Below are positions 42,543 through 50,245 of a DNA stretch of 64,000 nt, piece by piece; within the stretch, counting starts at the first letter, position 1; each line of letters begins with the position of its first letter. The stretch is from the NCBI GenBank assembly GCA_945861435.1, contig CAMAUX010000009.1, positions 62,001 to 126,000 on the forward strand, given 5' to 3'. This stretch comes from Chthoniobacter flavus (GTDB taxonomy: Bacteria > Verrucomicrobiota > Verrucomicrobiia > Chthoniobacterales > Chthoniobacteraceae). The notes below the pieces were generated by a model, which saw only the letters and a list, made by a program, of their open reading frames with translations, ran no database searches and was not told where the DNA came from. Made by a program: the position numbers and the translations under genes.

Positions 42543-44252
42543 CTAGGCCTTGGTGCCCACGCTGTGGAAGGTGGCGTCCGCCGGCAGGACGACCCGCTGA
42601 CAGAAGTCTCCAAACCCTTCGCCCTGCTCCCTCTCGGCGGCGTAACGATGGATCACAGGGGCCAGCATCTCCACCGCACCGTCGATACTCACGCTCGGTG
42701 CCATGAGCCTGTTAAGGCGAGTCCCGTTGTACTTCGCCCCGATGTAGAGCGCGTACTTGTTCGGAGCGCGACCCACCAAGCCGATCTCAGAGAGATACGG
42801 ACGGGCGCAGCCATTCGGGCAGCCGGTGATGCGGATGCTGATGGCGTCGTCGAGCAATCCCGCAGCCTCAAGCACAGTCTCGAGCTTGGAAAGCAGCTCG
42901 GGCAGCGCGCGCTCGCTCTCGGCGAGGGCCAGTCCGCAGGTGGGAAGCGCAACGCAGGAAAGCGCGTTGCGGCGCAGACCGCTGCGGTCGTTCTCATTGG
43001 AAAGACCGTGCTTCGCGAGGATCGCATCAATCACCGGCTTCTGCGCGGGAGTGACTCCGGAGATGGTGAGGTTCTGCGAAGGGGTGAGTCGGAAGTCGCC
43101 CGTGTGCACCGTGGCGATCTCGCGGAGCGCCGCTTTCATGGGCCAGCCCGGCAGGTCCTTGATCCGACCGCTCAGGATGTGGAGTCCGTAGAAGGAGGTG
43201 CCATCGGCGCATGCATGCCAGCCGAGCGGATCCTCGATGGTGGTGAAGTCGTAAGCGCGCGCAGGAGCAAACGCGAAGCCGATCCTCTTCTCCACCTCGC
43301 CGCGGAACCACGCGATGCCGCGGTCCTCGATGGTGTACTTGAGCCGCGCGTGCTTGCGGTTGGTGCGGTCGCCGAAATCGCGCTGGGTGGTGAGGACGGC
43401 CTCGCCGACGGCGTTGACCTTGTCGGGCGGGATGAAGCCGAGGACATCGGCGACGCGGGGGAAAGTTTCTGCGTTGCCATGGCTCATGCCGAGGCCGCCG
43501 CCGACGGTGACATTGTAACCAGCCAGCACGCCGTTCTCGACCACGGCGATGTAGCCGAGGTCTTGGGAGAAAACGTCCACGTCGTTGGAGGGAGGCAGGG
43601 CGAAGGCGCTCTTGAATTTGCGCGGCAGATAAGTGTCGCCGTACATGGGCTCGTGCTCGGGTTCGCCGCCGGCGACGAGTTCCTCGTCGAGCCAGATCTC
43701 GTGATAGGCACGGGTCTTCGGAAGCGCGAATTCGCTCCAGCCGCGCGCGTCGTCGTACACCTGCTGAAGCACCGCGCTGCGCTCGGGATTGGGCGGGGCC
43801 ATGACGTTGCGGTTCACGTCGCCGCATGCGGCGATGGAGTCGAGCAGCGCCTGGTGCATGCCCTGGATGAGCGTCTTGGTGTTGGCCTTGAGGATGCCGT
43901 GGAACTGGAAGGTCTGCCGCGTGGTGAGACGCAGGGCGGGATGAGCGAGCTCGTCAGCGAGGCGGTCGAGCACCAGCCATTGCTGCGGAGTGGCGCGTCC
44001 GCCGGGGAGGCGCACACGGAGCATGAAGGCAAAGGCCTTCTCCTGCTTGGCCTCGTTGCGGGCTTTGCGAAGGTCGCGGTCGTCCTGCATGTAAAGACCG
44101 TGGAACTTGGCGAGCTGGTTGCTCTCCTCGGAGATGGTGCCCGTGGCAGTGTCGGCAACATCAGCGGCAAGCCCCCCGCGCAGGTGATGGGACGCCAGCT
44201 TGATTCCTTCGTTAGCCACCAACGGTTTGGTCTTCTCAGTGTCTTGGCTCAT
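42543..44252 (-). CDS. cysI: Sulfite reductase hemoprotein beta subunit
   Basis: A 569-residue protein of the normal length for CysI. The siroheme/[4Fe-4S] ligands are present: CVALPTC at about 445 and GCPNGC at about 490. The repeat half-domains show LRLTTRQTFQFHGILK at about 100 and TPSQNLTISGV at about 400, the two parasulfite-reductase folds. It reduces sulfite to sulfide during cysteine synthesis, normally with the flavoprotein CysJ. No cysJ or cysH is in the window. A decayed copy of its last 50 bases lies 2.5 kb away at 39991. Confidence 0.94.
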   Translation of the reverse strand: MSQDTEKTKPLVANEGIKLASHHLRGGLAADVADTATGTISEESNQLAKFHGLYMQDDRDLRKARNEAKQEKAFAFMLRVRLPGGRATPQQWLVLDRLADELAHPALRLTTRQTFQFHGILKANTKTLIQGMHQALLDSIAACGDVNRNVMAPPNPERSAVLQQVYDDARGWSEFALPKTRAYHEIWLDEELVAGGEPEHEPMYGDTYLPRKFKSAFALPPSNDVDVFSQDLGYIAVVENGVLAGYNVTVGGGLGMSHGNAETFPRVADVLGFIPPDKVNAVGEAVLTTQRDFGDRTNRKHARLKYTIEDRGIAWFRGEVEKRIGFAFAPARAYDFTTIEDPLGWHACADGTSFYGLHILSGRIKDLPGWPMKAALREIATVHTGDFRLTPSQNLTISGVTPAQKPVIDAILAKHGLSNENDRSGLRRNALSCVALPTCGLALAESERALPELLSKLETVLEAAGLLDDAISIRITGCPNGCARPYLSEIGLVGRAPNKYALYIGAKYNGTRLNRLMAPSVSIDGAVEMLAPVIHRYAAEREQGEGFGDFCQRVVLPADATFHSVGTKA

Positions 44253-44443
44253 ACAGGTTTTCTAATGGATCCCCGACCCCCGGGGAGCCCTCCTCCCTAA
44301 TGCCATGCGGCCGAAATGCAAAGCGCCGCTTTTGCTTTTATTAGCTGAATCCCCCGCTGAAAACACCGCCCGTCCCGATCCCGCAGCCCTTCCAGACCCG
44401 CCTCAAGCAGGCGCAAGCGGGCAAGTGCAACGCGGATGGAAAA

Positions 44444-45469
44444 CTAGAATTGAAAAACAAGGGAGAGTCCGCCGCCGGCATCCAGCTTCCGGTAATCGGC
44501 AATTGAAGAGTCACTGGACTCGCGCGCCTCCCAGCTGACGAAGGAGCGGATCGAGGCCCGGTCCGTCAGCTGGTAAACGACGGAAATCCCGGCCGTGTGA
44601 AGGAGGTCATCGCGCCCGGTGCTTTCGGAGTAATGAGAGTGTTGAATCCGGTAGTAGGGCTGGAGGAGGAGTCGCGGCAGAGCCTCGACGTTGTAGGAGA
44701 GAGCGAGGATGGAATCGAGGCGGTTGCTGCTGTTGGTGTCGGGAGACGCCTCGGTGTAGGTCCAGTGGAAAGACCCCACAAAGGCCAGGGAGATCCACTG
44801 GCTGGGGCTGATCGGAAACTGCCGTTCGAGGCCCCAGACGGGGGAGAGCTCGGTATAGAACTCATGCCACCCATCCTCGTGACTAATGAGGCGGTTGTAA
44901 TCCACCTCAAAGAGCGCGGTCCAGTTCCGGCCAAACGTGTATCGGCCGTTGAGGAAGGCCGTGCCTGAGTCGAAGTCGATGTTGTTGAACTGGTTGGAGG
45001 TCTTATCCAGCCCGTAGTTGTATCTCTGGTGCCGGTAGCCGGCACGAAAGGCGATCTGGCCGTCGCCAGCCGAGAGCGGGCGCGGGGTGAAGGCCGCTTG
45101 CACCGTGTTCACAAGGATTCCGGTCTCCATGGTTGCCCGCTCCGTCAGATAAACGTTTGAAGTGTGGAGATACTGAGAATCAAAGAAGGCCTCGAAAAGG
45201 CGGGGCGCGCCGCCGGTCACGAGGACGGACGGCGTGCCCACGTCCTCAGCCTCCCCCGGGTAGAGCTCCAGCACGGCGCTGGAATCGGCTCTCGGGGTCA
45301 AAGTCCCCTGAAGGCGGACGCTTTGATCCCCCCTCGTTGCACTCTCCATGCGCGCGGCGGCGGTGCCTTGAGCAAAAGCCGGCAGTGCGAGCGAGCACAG
45401 GATTAGGACGACCTTGGCAGGCGAGAGCACAAGGAGTCGCGATAAGGGGGAAAAAGCTGGGTGGTCCAT
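44444..45469 (-). CDS. Putative outer-membrane beta-barrel protein
   Basis: A 341-residue protein with a signal peptide (about 1-34, ending LPAFA). The mature part is beta-rich with alternating aromatic strands, for example GQIAFRAGYRHQRYNYGLD, WTALFEVDYNRLISHEDGW and LPRLLLQPYYRIQHSHYS. It ends with Phe (LSLVFQF), the C-terminal residue needed for barrel insertion. No TonB box or plug domain is visible. It begins 18 bases after the FecR-like gene, so the two form an operon. An outer-membrane pore or a biofilm-associated barrel is plausible; the specific role is unknown. Confidence 0.75.
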   Translation of the reverse strand: MDHPAFSPLSRLLVLSPAKVVLILCSLALPAFAQGTAAARMESATRGDQSVRLQGTLTPRADSSAVLELYPGEAEDVGTPSVLVTGGAPRLFEAFFDSQYLHTSNVYLTERATMETGILVNTVQAAFTPRPLSAGDGQIAFRAGYRHQRYNYGLDKTSNQFNNIDFDSGTAFLNGRYTFGRNWTALFEVDYNRLISHEDGWHEFYTELSPVWGLERQFPISPSQWISLAFVGSFHWTYTEASPDTNSSNRLDSILALSYNVEALPRLLLQPYYRIQHSHYSESTGRDDLLHTAGISVVYQLTDRASIRSFVSWEARESSDSSIADYRKLDAGGGLSLVFQF

Positions 45470-45487
45470 CCCGGAAACAAGAGCGGG

Positions 45488-46471
45488 CTACGGCGCCACG
45501 TGAGGGGGCGCCGGCCGAGTGGGAAAACCGGGGTCGGGATCTCTCCGACCCGAGGGCGGCTTTTGAGGCGGGCCACCGTAGATGGGTCGTTGTCCGTTGG
45601 TGGGGGTGTTATTCGGTTTCATCAGACCCGGGATCCCCTGGTTGGTCTGGGCAGGGCCGGGGCCTCCTAGGCCTCCCGCCCCCCCAGGGCCTCCAGGTAA
45701 AGCCAAGCCAGGTTGACGGCCATGGGAACCCGGGCCACCGGAGGGCGGCGGGCCGTCCTGCCGCGGGGGACCTTGCTCGCCAGGATCACCAGAGTTCGCC
45801 GGGCGCATCTCGCCGCGGGCCATCTGGCGATCCTGATTCCTGCTAGCCGCCTCGATTTTCGGCAGGCTTTTGAGAGAGGTGTGAAAGCCGCTGACCAACT
45901 TTGAGGAGCGGACTTGGTCAGGAATCCGGAAATTGATGGGGGGGCCGAACTGCTGCCCCGGGAGGAGGCAGGTCATCTGGCCGGCGCTGAGATGAAGTGT
46001 GTCGCCCTTGGCATTGGTGACCTTGCCTTGCCCCTCGAGAAGCAGGACCTTGAGGCCGCCCTCCTCCGTCGCGACGACAATGAGGGTGGTGCCGAGAACG
46101 GAGCAGGAGACGGAGGCCGTCTTGATCGTTCCGCCTCCCCTGCCAGCTGGTGAGTTGAAGAGCACGCTCCCCCGCTGAAGGTTGATCTGCCGTTGACCCG
46201 GGACAAAGGAAAAGAGCGAGTTTGCTCCGATGCGGGTGAGGGTCTGGTCCTCGGCAAGCATCTCAGCGCGCGAACTGCGACCGGTGCGCAGGAGTTGTGG
46301 AGCGGCGAAGGCATCGTTGACCCGAGCGGGCCTGATGGCTTTTGAACCGGGATCGATGATGGTCACGTCTGCGACGACTTCGGTGAGGGTCATCCGAGAA
46401 AGATCCGCCGCTCGAAGCCACTGCAGCGGAAGCACGCAGCAGAGGATGATGAAATGGGAAAGCTTGACCAT
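45488..46471 (-). CDS. Exported FecR-domain protein with Gly/Pro-rich tail
   Basis: A 327-residue protein from the ATG at 46471, chosen because the signal peptide (about 1-21, ending LRAAD) begins there. A FecR domain lies at about 60-135: LTRIGANSLFSFVPGQRQIN, then GSVLFNSPAG and VLGTTLIVVATEEGGLKVLL. Residues about 235-327 are a low-complexity stretch with Gly-Pro-Gly and Pro-Gly-Gly runs resembling collagen-like or proline-rich surface tails. FecR domains often sense or scaffold at the envelope. The gene is followed by the beta-barrel gene, so it may present this tail through, or anchor, that barrel. That link is inference. Confidence 0.78.
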   Translation of the reverse strand: MVKLSHFIILCCVLPLQWLRAADLSRMTLTEVVADVTIIDPGSKAIRPARVNDAFAAPQLLRTGRSSRAEMLAEDQTLTRIGANSLFSFVPGQRQINLQRGSVLFNSPAGRGGGTIKTASVSCSVLGTTLIVVATEEGGLKVLLLEGQGKVTNAKGDTLHLSAGQMTCLLPGQQFGPPINFRIPDQVRSSKLVSGFHTSLKSLPKIEAASRNQDRQMARGEMRPANSGDPGEQGPPRQDGPPPSGGPGSHGRQPGLALPGGPGGAGGLGGPGPAQTNQGIPGLMKPNNTPTNGQRPIYGGPPQKPPSGRRDPDPGFPTRPAPPHVAP

Positions 46472-46867
46472 GGTTAAAGTGGAGCCCGGACAAGCAGCCG
46501 TGAAGTGCAGCACCCGGACCGCACCCCCCGTCCGTCAGAGGAAATAACCCGCGCAGACTAGTCGACCGACGATAGACACGCCAGCATCGGCGGCGACCCC
46601 TAATGACCAGCCTGCCCGTACGCAGCCTCGTCCAGGCCTTTTCGCACTGAGAACCTCGCACTTCATGGGACTCTCATTCCGCTGCACCGACTACGGCCGC
46701 AGGATTGCAGCGGTTCATCAACCGCCGGCTCTGCCCCCCGGGGCGGTGTTGATCGCCACCCGCCATGCAGGTGACAGACCGCCCCTGGTGATTACCGGTC
46801 CTTGCGCCCCGTCCTTCACTTAAAATGGCTTTGACCTGCAACCCGTCGTGAACAAACGGTGGGGACG
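46472..46867. other. Intergenic region, no supported gene
   Basis: This spacer lies between divergent genes and should hold promoters for both. A 76-codon frame at 46674-46904 on the minus strand runs into the DUF4256 gene and shows no family match. Nothing else is seen. Confidence 0.5.
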
Positions 46868-47413
46868 ATGAATGCACGGCAACATCGGGAACTGCTGGAC
46901 GCACTGCATGCGCGCTTCACAGACAACATGCATCGTCACCAAGGAATCGCATGGTCCGCCGTGCTGGCCAGACTCGAGGCCAACCCCGGCCATCTTGAAA
47001 CGCTGCGAAAAATGGAGGCGACGGGAGGCGAGCCCGATGTTGTCGGCCATGACGGGAAAACCGGCTGCTACACCTTCTGCGATTGCTCCGCGGAGAGCCC
47101 GGCTGGCCGCAGAAGTGTCTGCTATGATGGTGAGGCTCTTGCGTCGCGAAAAGAGCACAAGCCCGCCCATAGCGCCGTCGAAATGGCCGCCGAGATGGGC
47201 GTCGAACTTCTCACGGAGGCTCAGTACCGGGATCTGCAGACACTCGGCAGCTTTGATACGAAGACATCGAGCTGGGTGAAGACACCGCCCGAAATCAGGG
47301 CGCTCGGCGGGGCGCTCTTCTGTGAGCGACGCTACGGAAGGGTCTTCGCCTTTCACAACGGGGCCCAGTCGTACTACGCGGTCAGGGGCTTCCGCGGATC
47401 ACTGGAGGTTTGA
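46868..47413 (+). CDS. DUF4256-family protein
   Basis: A 181-residue soluble protein from the ATG at 46868. It matches DUF4256: LEANPGHLETLRKMEATGGE at about 36, a CYTFCDCSAESPAGRRSVCY block at about 66 with clustered cysteines, and GGALFCERRYGRVFAFHNGA at about 150. The function of this family is unknown. The protein has no membrane helix or signal peptide. Directly after its stop lies a decayed fragment of the sigma factor encoded at 48686, so the region has been rearranged. Confidence 0.85.
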   Translation: MNARQHRELLDALHARFTDNMHRHQGIAWSAVLARLEANPGHLETLRKMEATGGEPDVVGHDGKTGCYTFCDCSAESPAGRRSVCYDGEALASRKEHKPAHSAVEMAAEMGVELLTEAQYRDLQTLGSFDTKTSSWVKTPPEIRALGGALFCERRYGRVFAFHNGAQSYYAVRGFRGSLEV

Positions 47414-47562
47414 GGAACTCTCGCCCGGGATTTCCGGCGCCGGGATTTCGGCATAGCGAAATTCAAGGCGCTCGCCTTCGCGCGGGACCGAACGCGGGAA
47501 CGGCTGCTGTTTGATGCGGATGTGATGGAGTTGCTCGCGGCTGAGGCCACGGATGAAGCCGG
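47412..47562 (+). pseudogene. Frameshifted fragment of the ECF sigma factor
   Basis: This fragment aligns with 48842-48997, an internal part of the sigma-factor gene at 48686, with most bases identical. Five bases are missing near 47423, after ctctcg, which puts the rest out of frame; a stop then follows quickly. Only region 2 to the linker is represented. The ends of the original gene are absent. Confidence 0.85.
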
Positions 47563-47731
47563 GGAGCGTGGACGCCCGGCATTTTCATCTCACTTTAAGC
47601 CGTTCATTAGGCTTAACATTTGCGGCGTTTATTCCAAACCATTGCCGGGAGGGCATTGCGCCTCCTCCATCCGCAAAGCGCCGGACTAGAAACCAACCGC
47701 GACAAATGACGCGGCCAATCAACGCCCCCTC

Positions 47732-48520
47732 ATGAACCAACGGCCTTCCCTCCCCCCCATGACCCGCGTCCCGTTGCCAGGCTCCCTGCGGGCTCTCCGG
47801 CTTTTATCCGCGTTGCTCCTTGCTCCACTGGCGGCGCTCCATGCCGCAGACTCTGTGGAATCCGCGACTCCCGCACCCGCCACCAAGCCCACCTCCGCGG
47901 GCGTGCTGGCGAAGTACCACAAGGTGCTCGCGGCGGCGAAAGAAGCGCCTCCCGCGCCGGGCGGCATCATCTGCATCGGCAGTTCGCACATGGAGTTTTG
48001 GAAGAGCGTTGCGGAGGATCTGGCGCCGCTCACCATCCACAACTACGGCATTGGTGGAAGCCGGATGCCGGATGCGGCCGACCTCTTCGTCGAACATCTC
48101 GCGATCCCCTTCAAGCCGCGCGCGGTCATCCTTTACGAGGGCAGCAACGACCTCTCCGGCGGCAGCACGCCTGAGGATGTGCTCGCGAGCTTTCGCAAAC
48201 TCCATGGCAAACTTCACGCGGCGCTCCCAGACGCCCGCCTCTACGTGCTCGGCATCGTTCCCAGCCCCGGGAAACGCTTTGAAAAAATCGCCGACATTCG
48301 CAAAACCAACGCATTGCTACGCACGGAATGCGAGGCCCAGCCGTGGATGAAGTTTATCGACACCACCACGCCGCTCATCGGCTCCGACGGCCAGCCAAAA
48401 ACCGAGTGCTTCATCCCGGGAAACATCCACATGCTCCCCGCAGGTTACGCCGTCTGGAAGTCCGTCATCGCACCCGTCGTGATTCCGGCGGAGAAGCCGT
48501 TTGAATTCCCCCGCCCCTGA
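47732..48520 (+). CDS. Secreted SGNH/GDSL-family hydrolase
   Basis: A 262-residue protein with a signal peptide (about 1-37, ending LHAAD). Block I is IICIGSSHMEFWKSVA at about 74 with the nucleophilic Ser, block II is YGIGGSRMPDAA, block III is YEGSNDLSGG at about 136 with the oxyanion-hole Asn, and the C-terminal His is in GNIHMLPAGYAVWK (the DxxH region). Such enzymes act as esterases, often deacetylating polysaccharides. A secreted deacetylase would complement the sulfatases and the esterase elsewhere in the window. It lies between a sigma-factor fragment and the intact sigma-factor gene. Confidence 0.88.
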   Translation: MNQRPSLPPMTRVPLPGSLRALRLLSALLLAPLAALHAADSVESATPAPATKPTSAGVLAKYHKVLAAAKEAPPAPGGIICIGSSHMEFWKSVAEDLAPLTIHNYGIGGSRMPDAADLFVEHLAIPFKPRAVILYEGSNDLSGGSTPEDVLASFRKLHGKLHAALPDARLYVLGIVPSPGKRFEKIADIRKTNALLRTECEAQPWMKFIDTTTPLIGSDGQPKTECFIPGNIHMLPAGYAVWKSVIAPVVIPAEKPFEFPRP

Positions 48521-48685
48521 AAAACCACCGCGCACCTGAACCGCCCCACGCCGGCAGAGCAGCGACGCCACCCTTGCTCCATTCACACGCGCCCCGGCCG
48601 CAAATCGAAGGCCGTCCCGTTGGTGATCTTTTGCTGTGCCAAACTTTTTTCGGCAAACGGGTGTCCGCTGCGGAATGTGTCTGAG

Positions 48686-49219
48686 ATGACGTCTTCGGCA
48701 AATGACCGGCATGACCACTTCCTCCGGCTCTACGTGGAGCATGAGGCGGCGCTCAATGGTTTTGTCCGCACGCTGGTGCCGCTCCGCGAAGACGCGCGCG
48801 AGGTGATGCAGGAGGTGGCCGTGGTGTTGTGGCGCAGGTTCGAGGAACTCTCGGATCCCCGGGATTTCCGGCGCTGGGCTTTCGGCGTCGCGAAATTCAA
48901 GGCGCTCGCTTTCACACGGGACCGGATGCGGGACCGGCTGGTGTTTGATGCGGATGTGATGGAGCTGCTCGCGGCCGAGATCACGGATGAAGCCGGAGCT
49001 TATGAAGCCGAGCGCATGGCCCTGGACGAGTGCCTCGGAAAACTGGATCCGGCCCAGAGAAAGCTCCTCGAAGCGGCGTATGCCCCCGGAGTCCGCATGG
49101 ATGATCTCGCGGCGTCGATGGGTCGCTCCCCCATGTCGTTTTACAAGGCCGTACACCGCATCCGGCTGGCTCTGATGGATTGCACCCAGCGCGTGCTCAG
49201 GCGGGAGGCGCTCGCATGA
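48686..49219 (+). CDS. ECF-type RNA polymerase sigma factor of the cytochrome operon
   Basis: A 177-residue protein from the ATG at 48686, chosen because region 2 starts soon after. Region 2 has EAALNGFVRTLVPLREDARE then VMQEVAVVLWRRFEELSD. Region 4 has LDPAQRKLLEAAYAPGVRMD then DLAASMGRSPMSFYKAVHRI. This matches the ECF sigma factors of planctomycete and verrucomicrobial cytochrome/DUF1552 operons. Its stop overlaps the start of the anti-sigma-like gene by four bases (ATGA). It probably controls the downstream cytochrome operon. A frameshifted copy of its middle lies at 47412. Confidence 0.88.
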   Translation: MTSSANDRHDHFLRLYVEHEAALNGFVRTLVPLREDAREVMQEVAVVLWRRFEELSDPRDFRRWAFGVAKFKALAFTRDRMRDRLVFDADVMELLAAEITDEAGAYEAERMALDECLGKLDPAQRKLLEAAYAPGVRMDDLAASMGRSPMSFYKAVHRIRLALMDCTQRVLRREALA

Positions 49220-50196
49220 ATTCAGACGGCGAACAGCTCGATCTGATCCGTTCCGCCATCGACGGCACAGCCACTCCGGGGGAGATGCAGGCGCTGCAGG
49301 AGCACCTGCGCCAAGACCCCGTCGTCCGCCGCCTCTTCGCCCGGTACGCAAGCCTGGACTCGGCGCTGGGCGATGGACGGCTGGCCGATGTCTCCCCCGC
49401 GACAGCTGTGTCTCCCGTCCACCAGTACGCGGGGTTCAAATGGCTCGCGTGGCCTCCGCTGACTGCGGCTGTCGCCGGTCTGGTGTTTGGAATGTTTTGC
49501 ACCTCGGTGGTTTTTGCCTACGCGCTGCCAAGGCCGCCTGTTGTGGTCACAAGGCTGCTGCCTCTTGCAGATGCAAGCTTTGAAGCGGGTTCGCAGGTTC
49601 CTGCGCTGGGCATCCCTGCGCGGCCGGGGGCGTGGAGCGGTGACTTTTCGCGCGTGGTGGCCGCTGAAAACGGCATCACGCCAAAACAGGGACGGCGCAT
49701 GCTCCGCTTTCTGCGTTCGGATAATGAGCTGCCGTCCCAGGCCGAGCGCAGCTACGTGGGCGAGGTGGCTCAGGTGATCGACCTGCGCCCGCTGCGGACG
49801 GAATTCCCGGGCGCCGTCCAGATGATCGAGCTCACAGCATATTTCAACTCAGTCGCCGCGCCCGCGGGGGTGCGGTATGAATTCACCGTGAAAGCCGCCG
49901 CCTTCCGCGGTGATGTCGCCGACGCGCCGGGGCTTTGGGAGGACCACGAGGCGAACGGGAGTCGTTCGAACCGCTCGGTGGTGGCGGACTCCGATGTGGC
50001 GACATGGCAGCGCGTGGCGGTGCCGCTGGTGGTGCCTGCCGATGCGGACTTTCTCGTCCTCGAATGCGCCGTGGTCCACAAGGGGCCTCAGATGGAGCAC
50101 GGCGCGGCCAAGTTCCCCGGGCATTATGTCGACCAAGTGGAGGTCCGGCTGATCGGCTCCCAAAGAGCGGGGCCGGAAGCCCGCAGCACGGACTGA
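49216..50196 (+). CDS. Membrane anti-sigma-like protein of the cytochrome operon
   Basis: A 326-residue protein whose ATG overlaps the sigma stop. Its N-terminal 70 residues (LDLIRSAIDGTATPGEMQAL, then RRLFARYASLDSALGD) resemble the anti-sigma domain of FecR-type regulators. A membrane region lies at about 72-103, followed by about 220 residues outside the membrane with no CxxC and a beta-rich composition. It should hold the sigma factor at the membrane and sense an external ligand. It lies 49 bases before the cytochrome gene, so the whole group is one operon. The C-terminal domain is not a family I recognise. Confidence 0.72.
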   Translation: MNSDGEQLDLIRSAIDGTATPGEMQALQEHLRQDPVVRRLFARYASLDSALGDGRLADVSPATAVSPVHQYAGFKWLAWPPLTAAVAGLVFGMFCTSVVFAYALPRPPVVVTRLLPLADASFEAGSQVPALGIPARPGAWSGDFSRVVAAENGITPKQGRRMLRFLRSDNELPSQAERSYVGEVAQVIDLRPLRTEFPGAVQMIELTAYFNSVAAPAGVRYEFTVKAAAFRGDVADAPGLWEDHEANGSRSNRSVVADSDVATWQRVAVPLVVPADADFLVLECAVVHKGPQMEHGAAKFPGHYVDQVEVRLIGSQRAGPEARSTD

Positions 50197-50245
50197 ATCA
50201 CCCGGCCAAATTCCCACCCCAGCTTCCTCCCCCGCCCCCCGCCAC

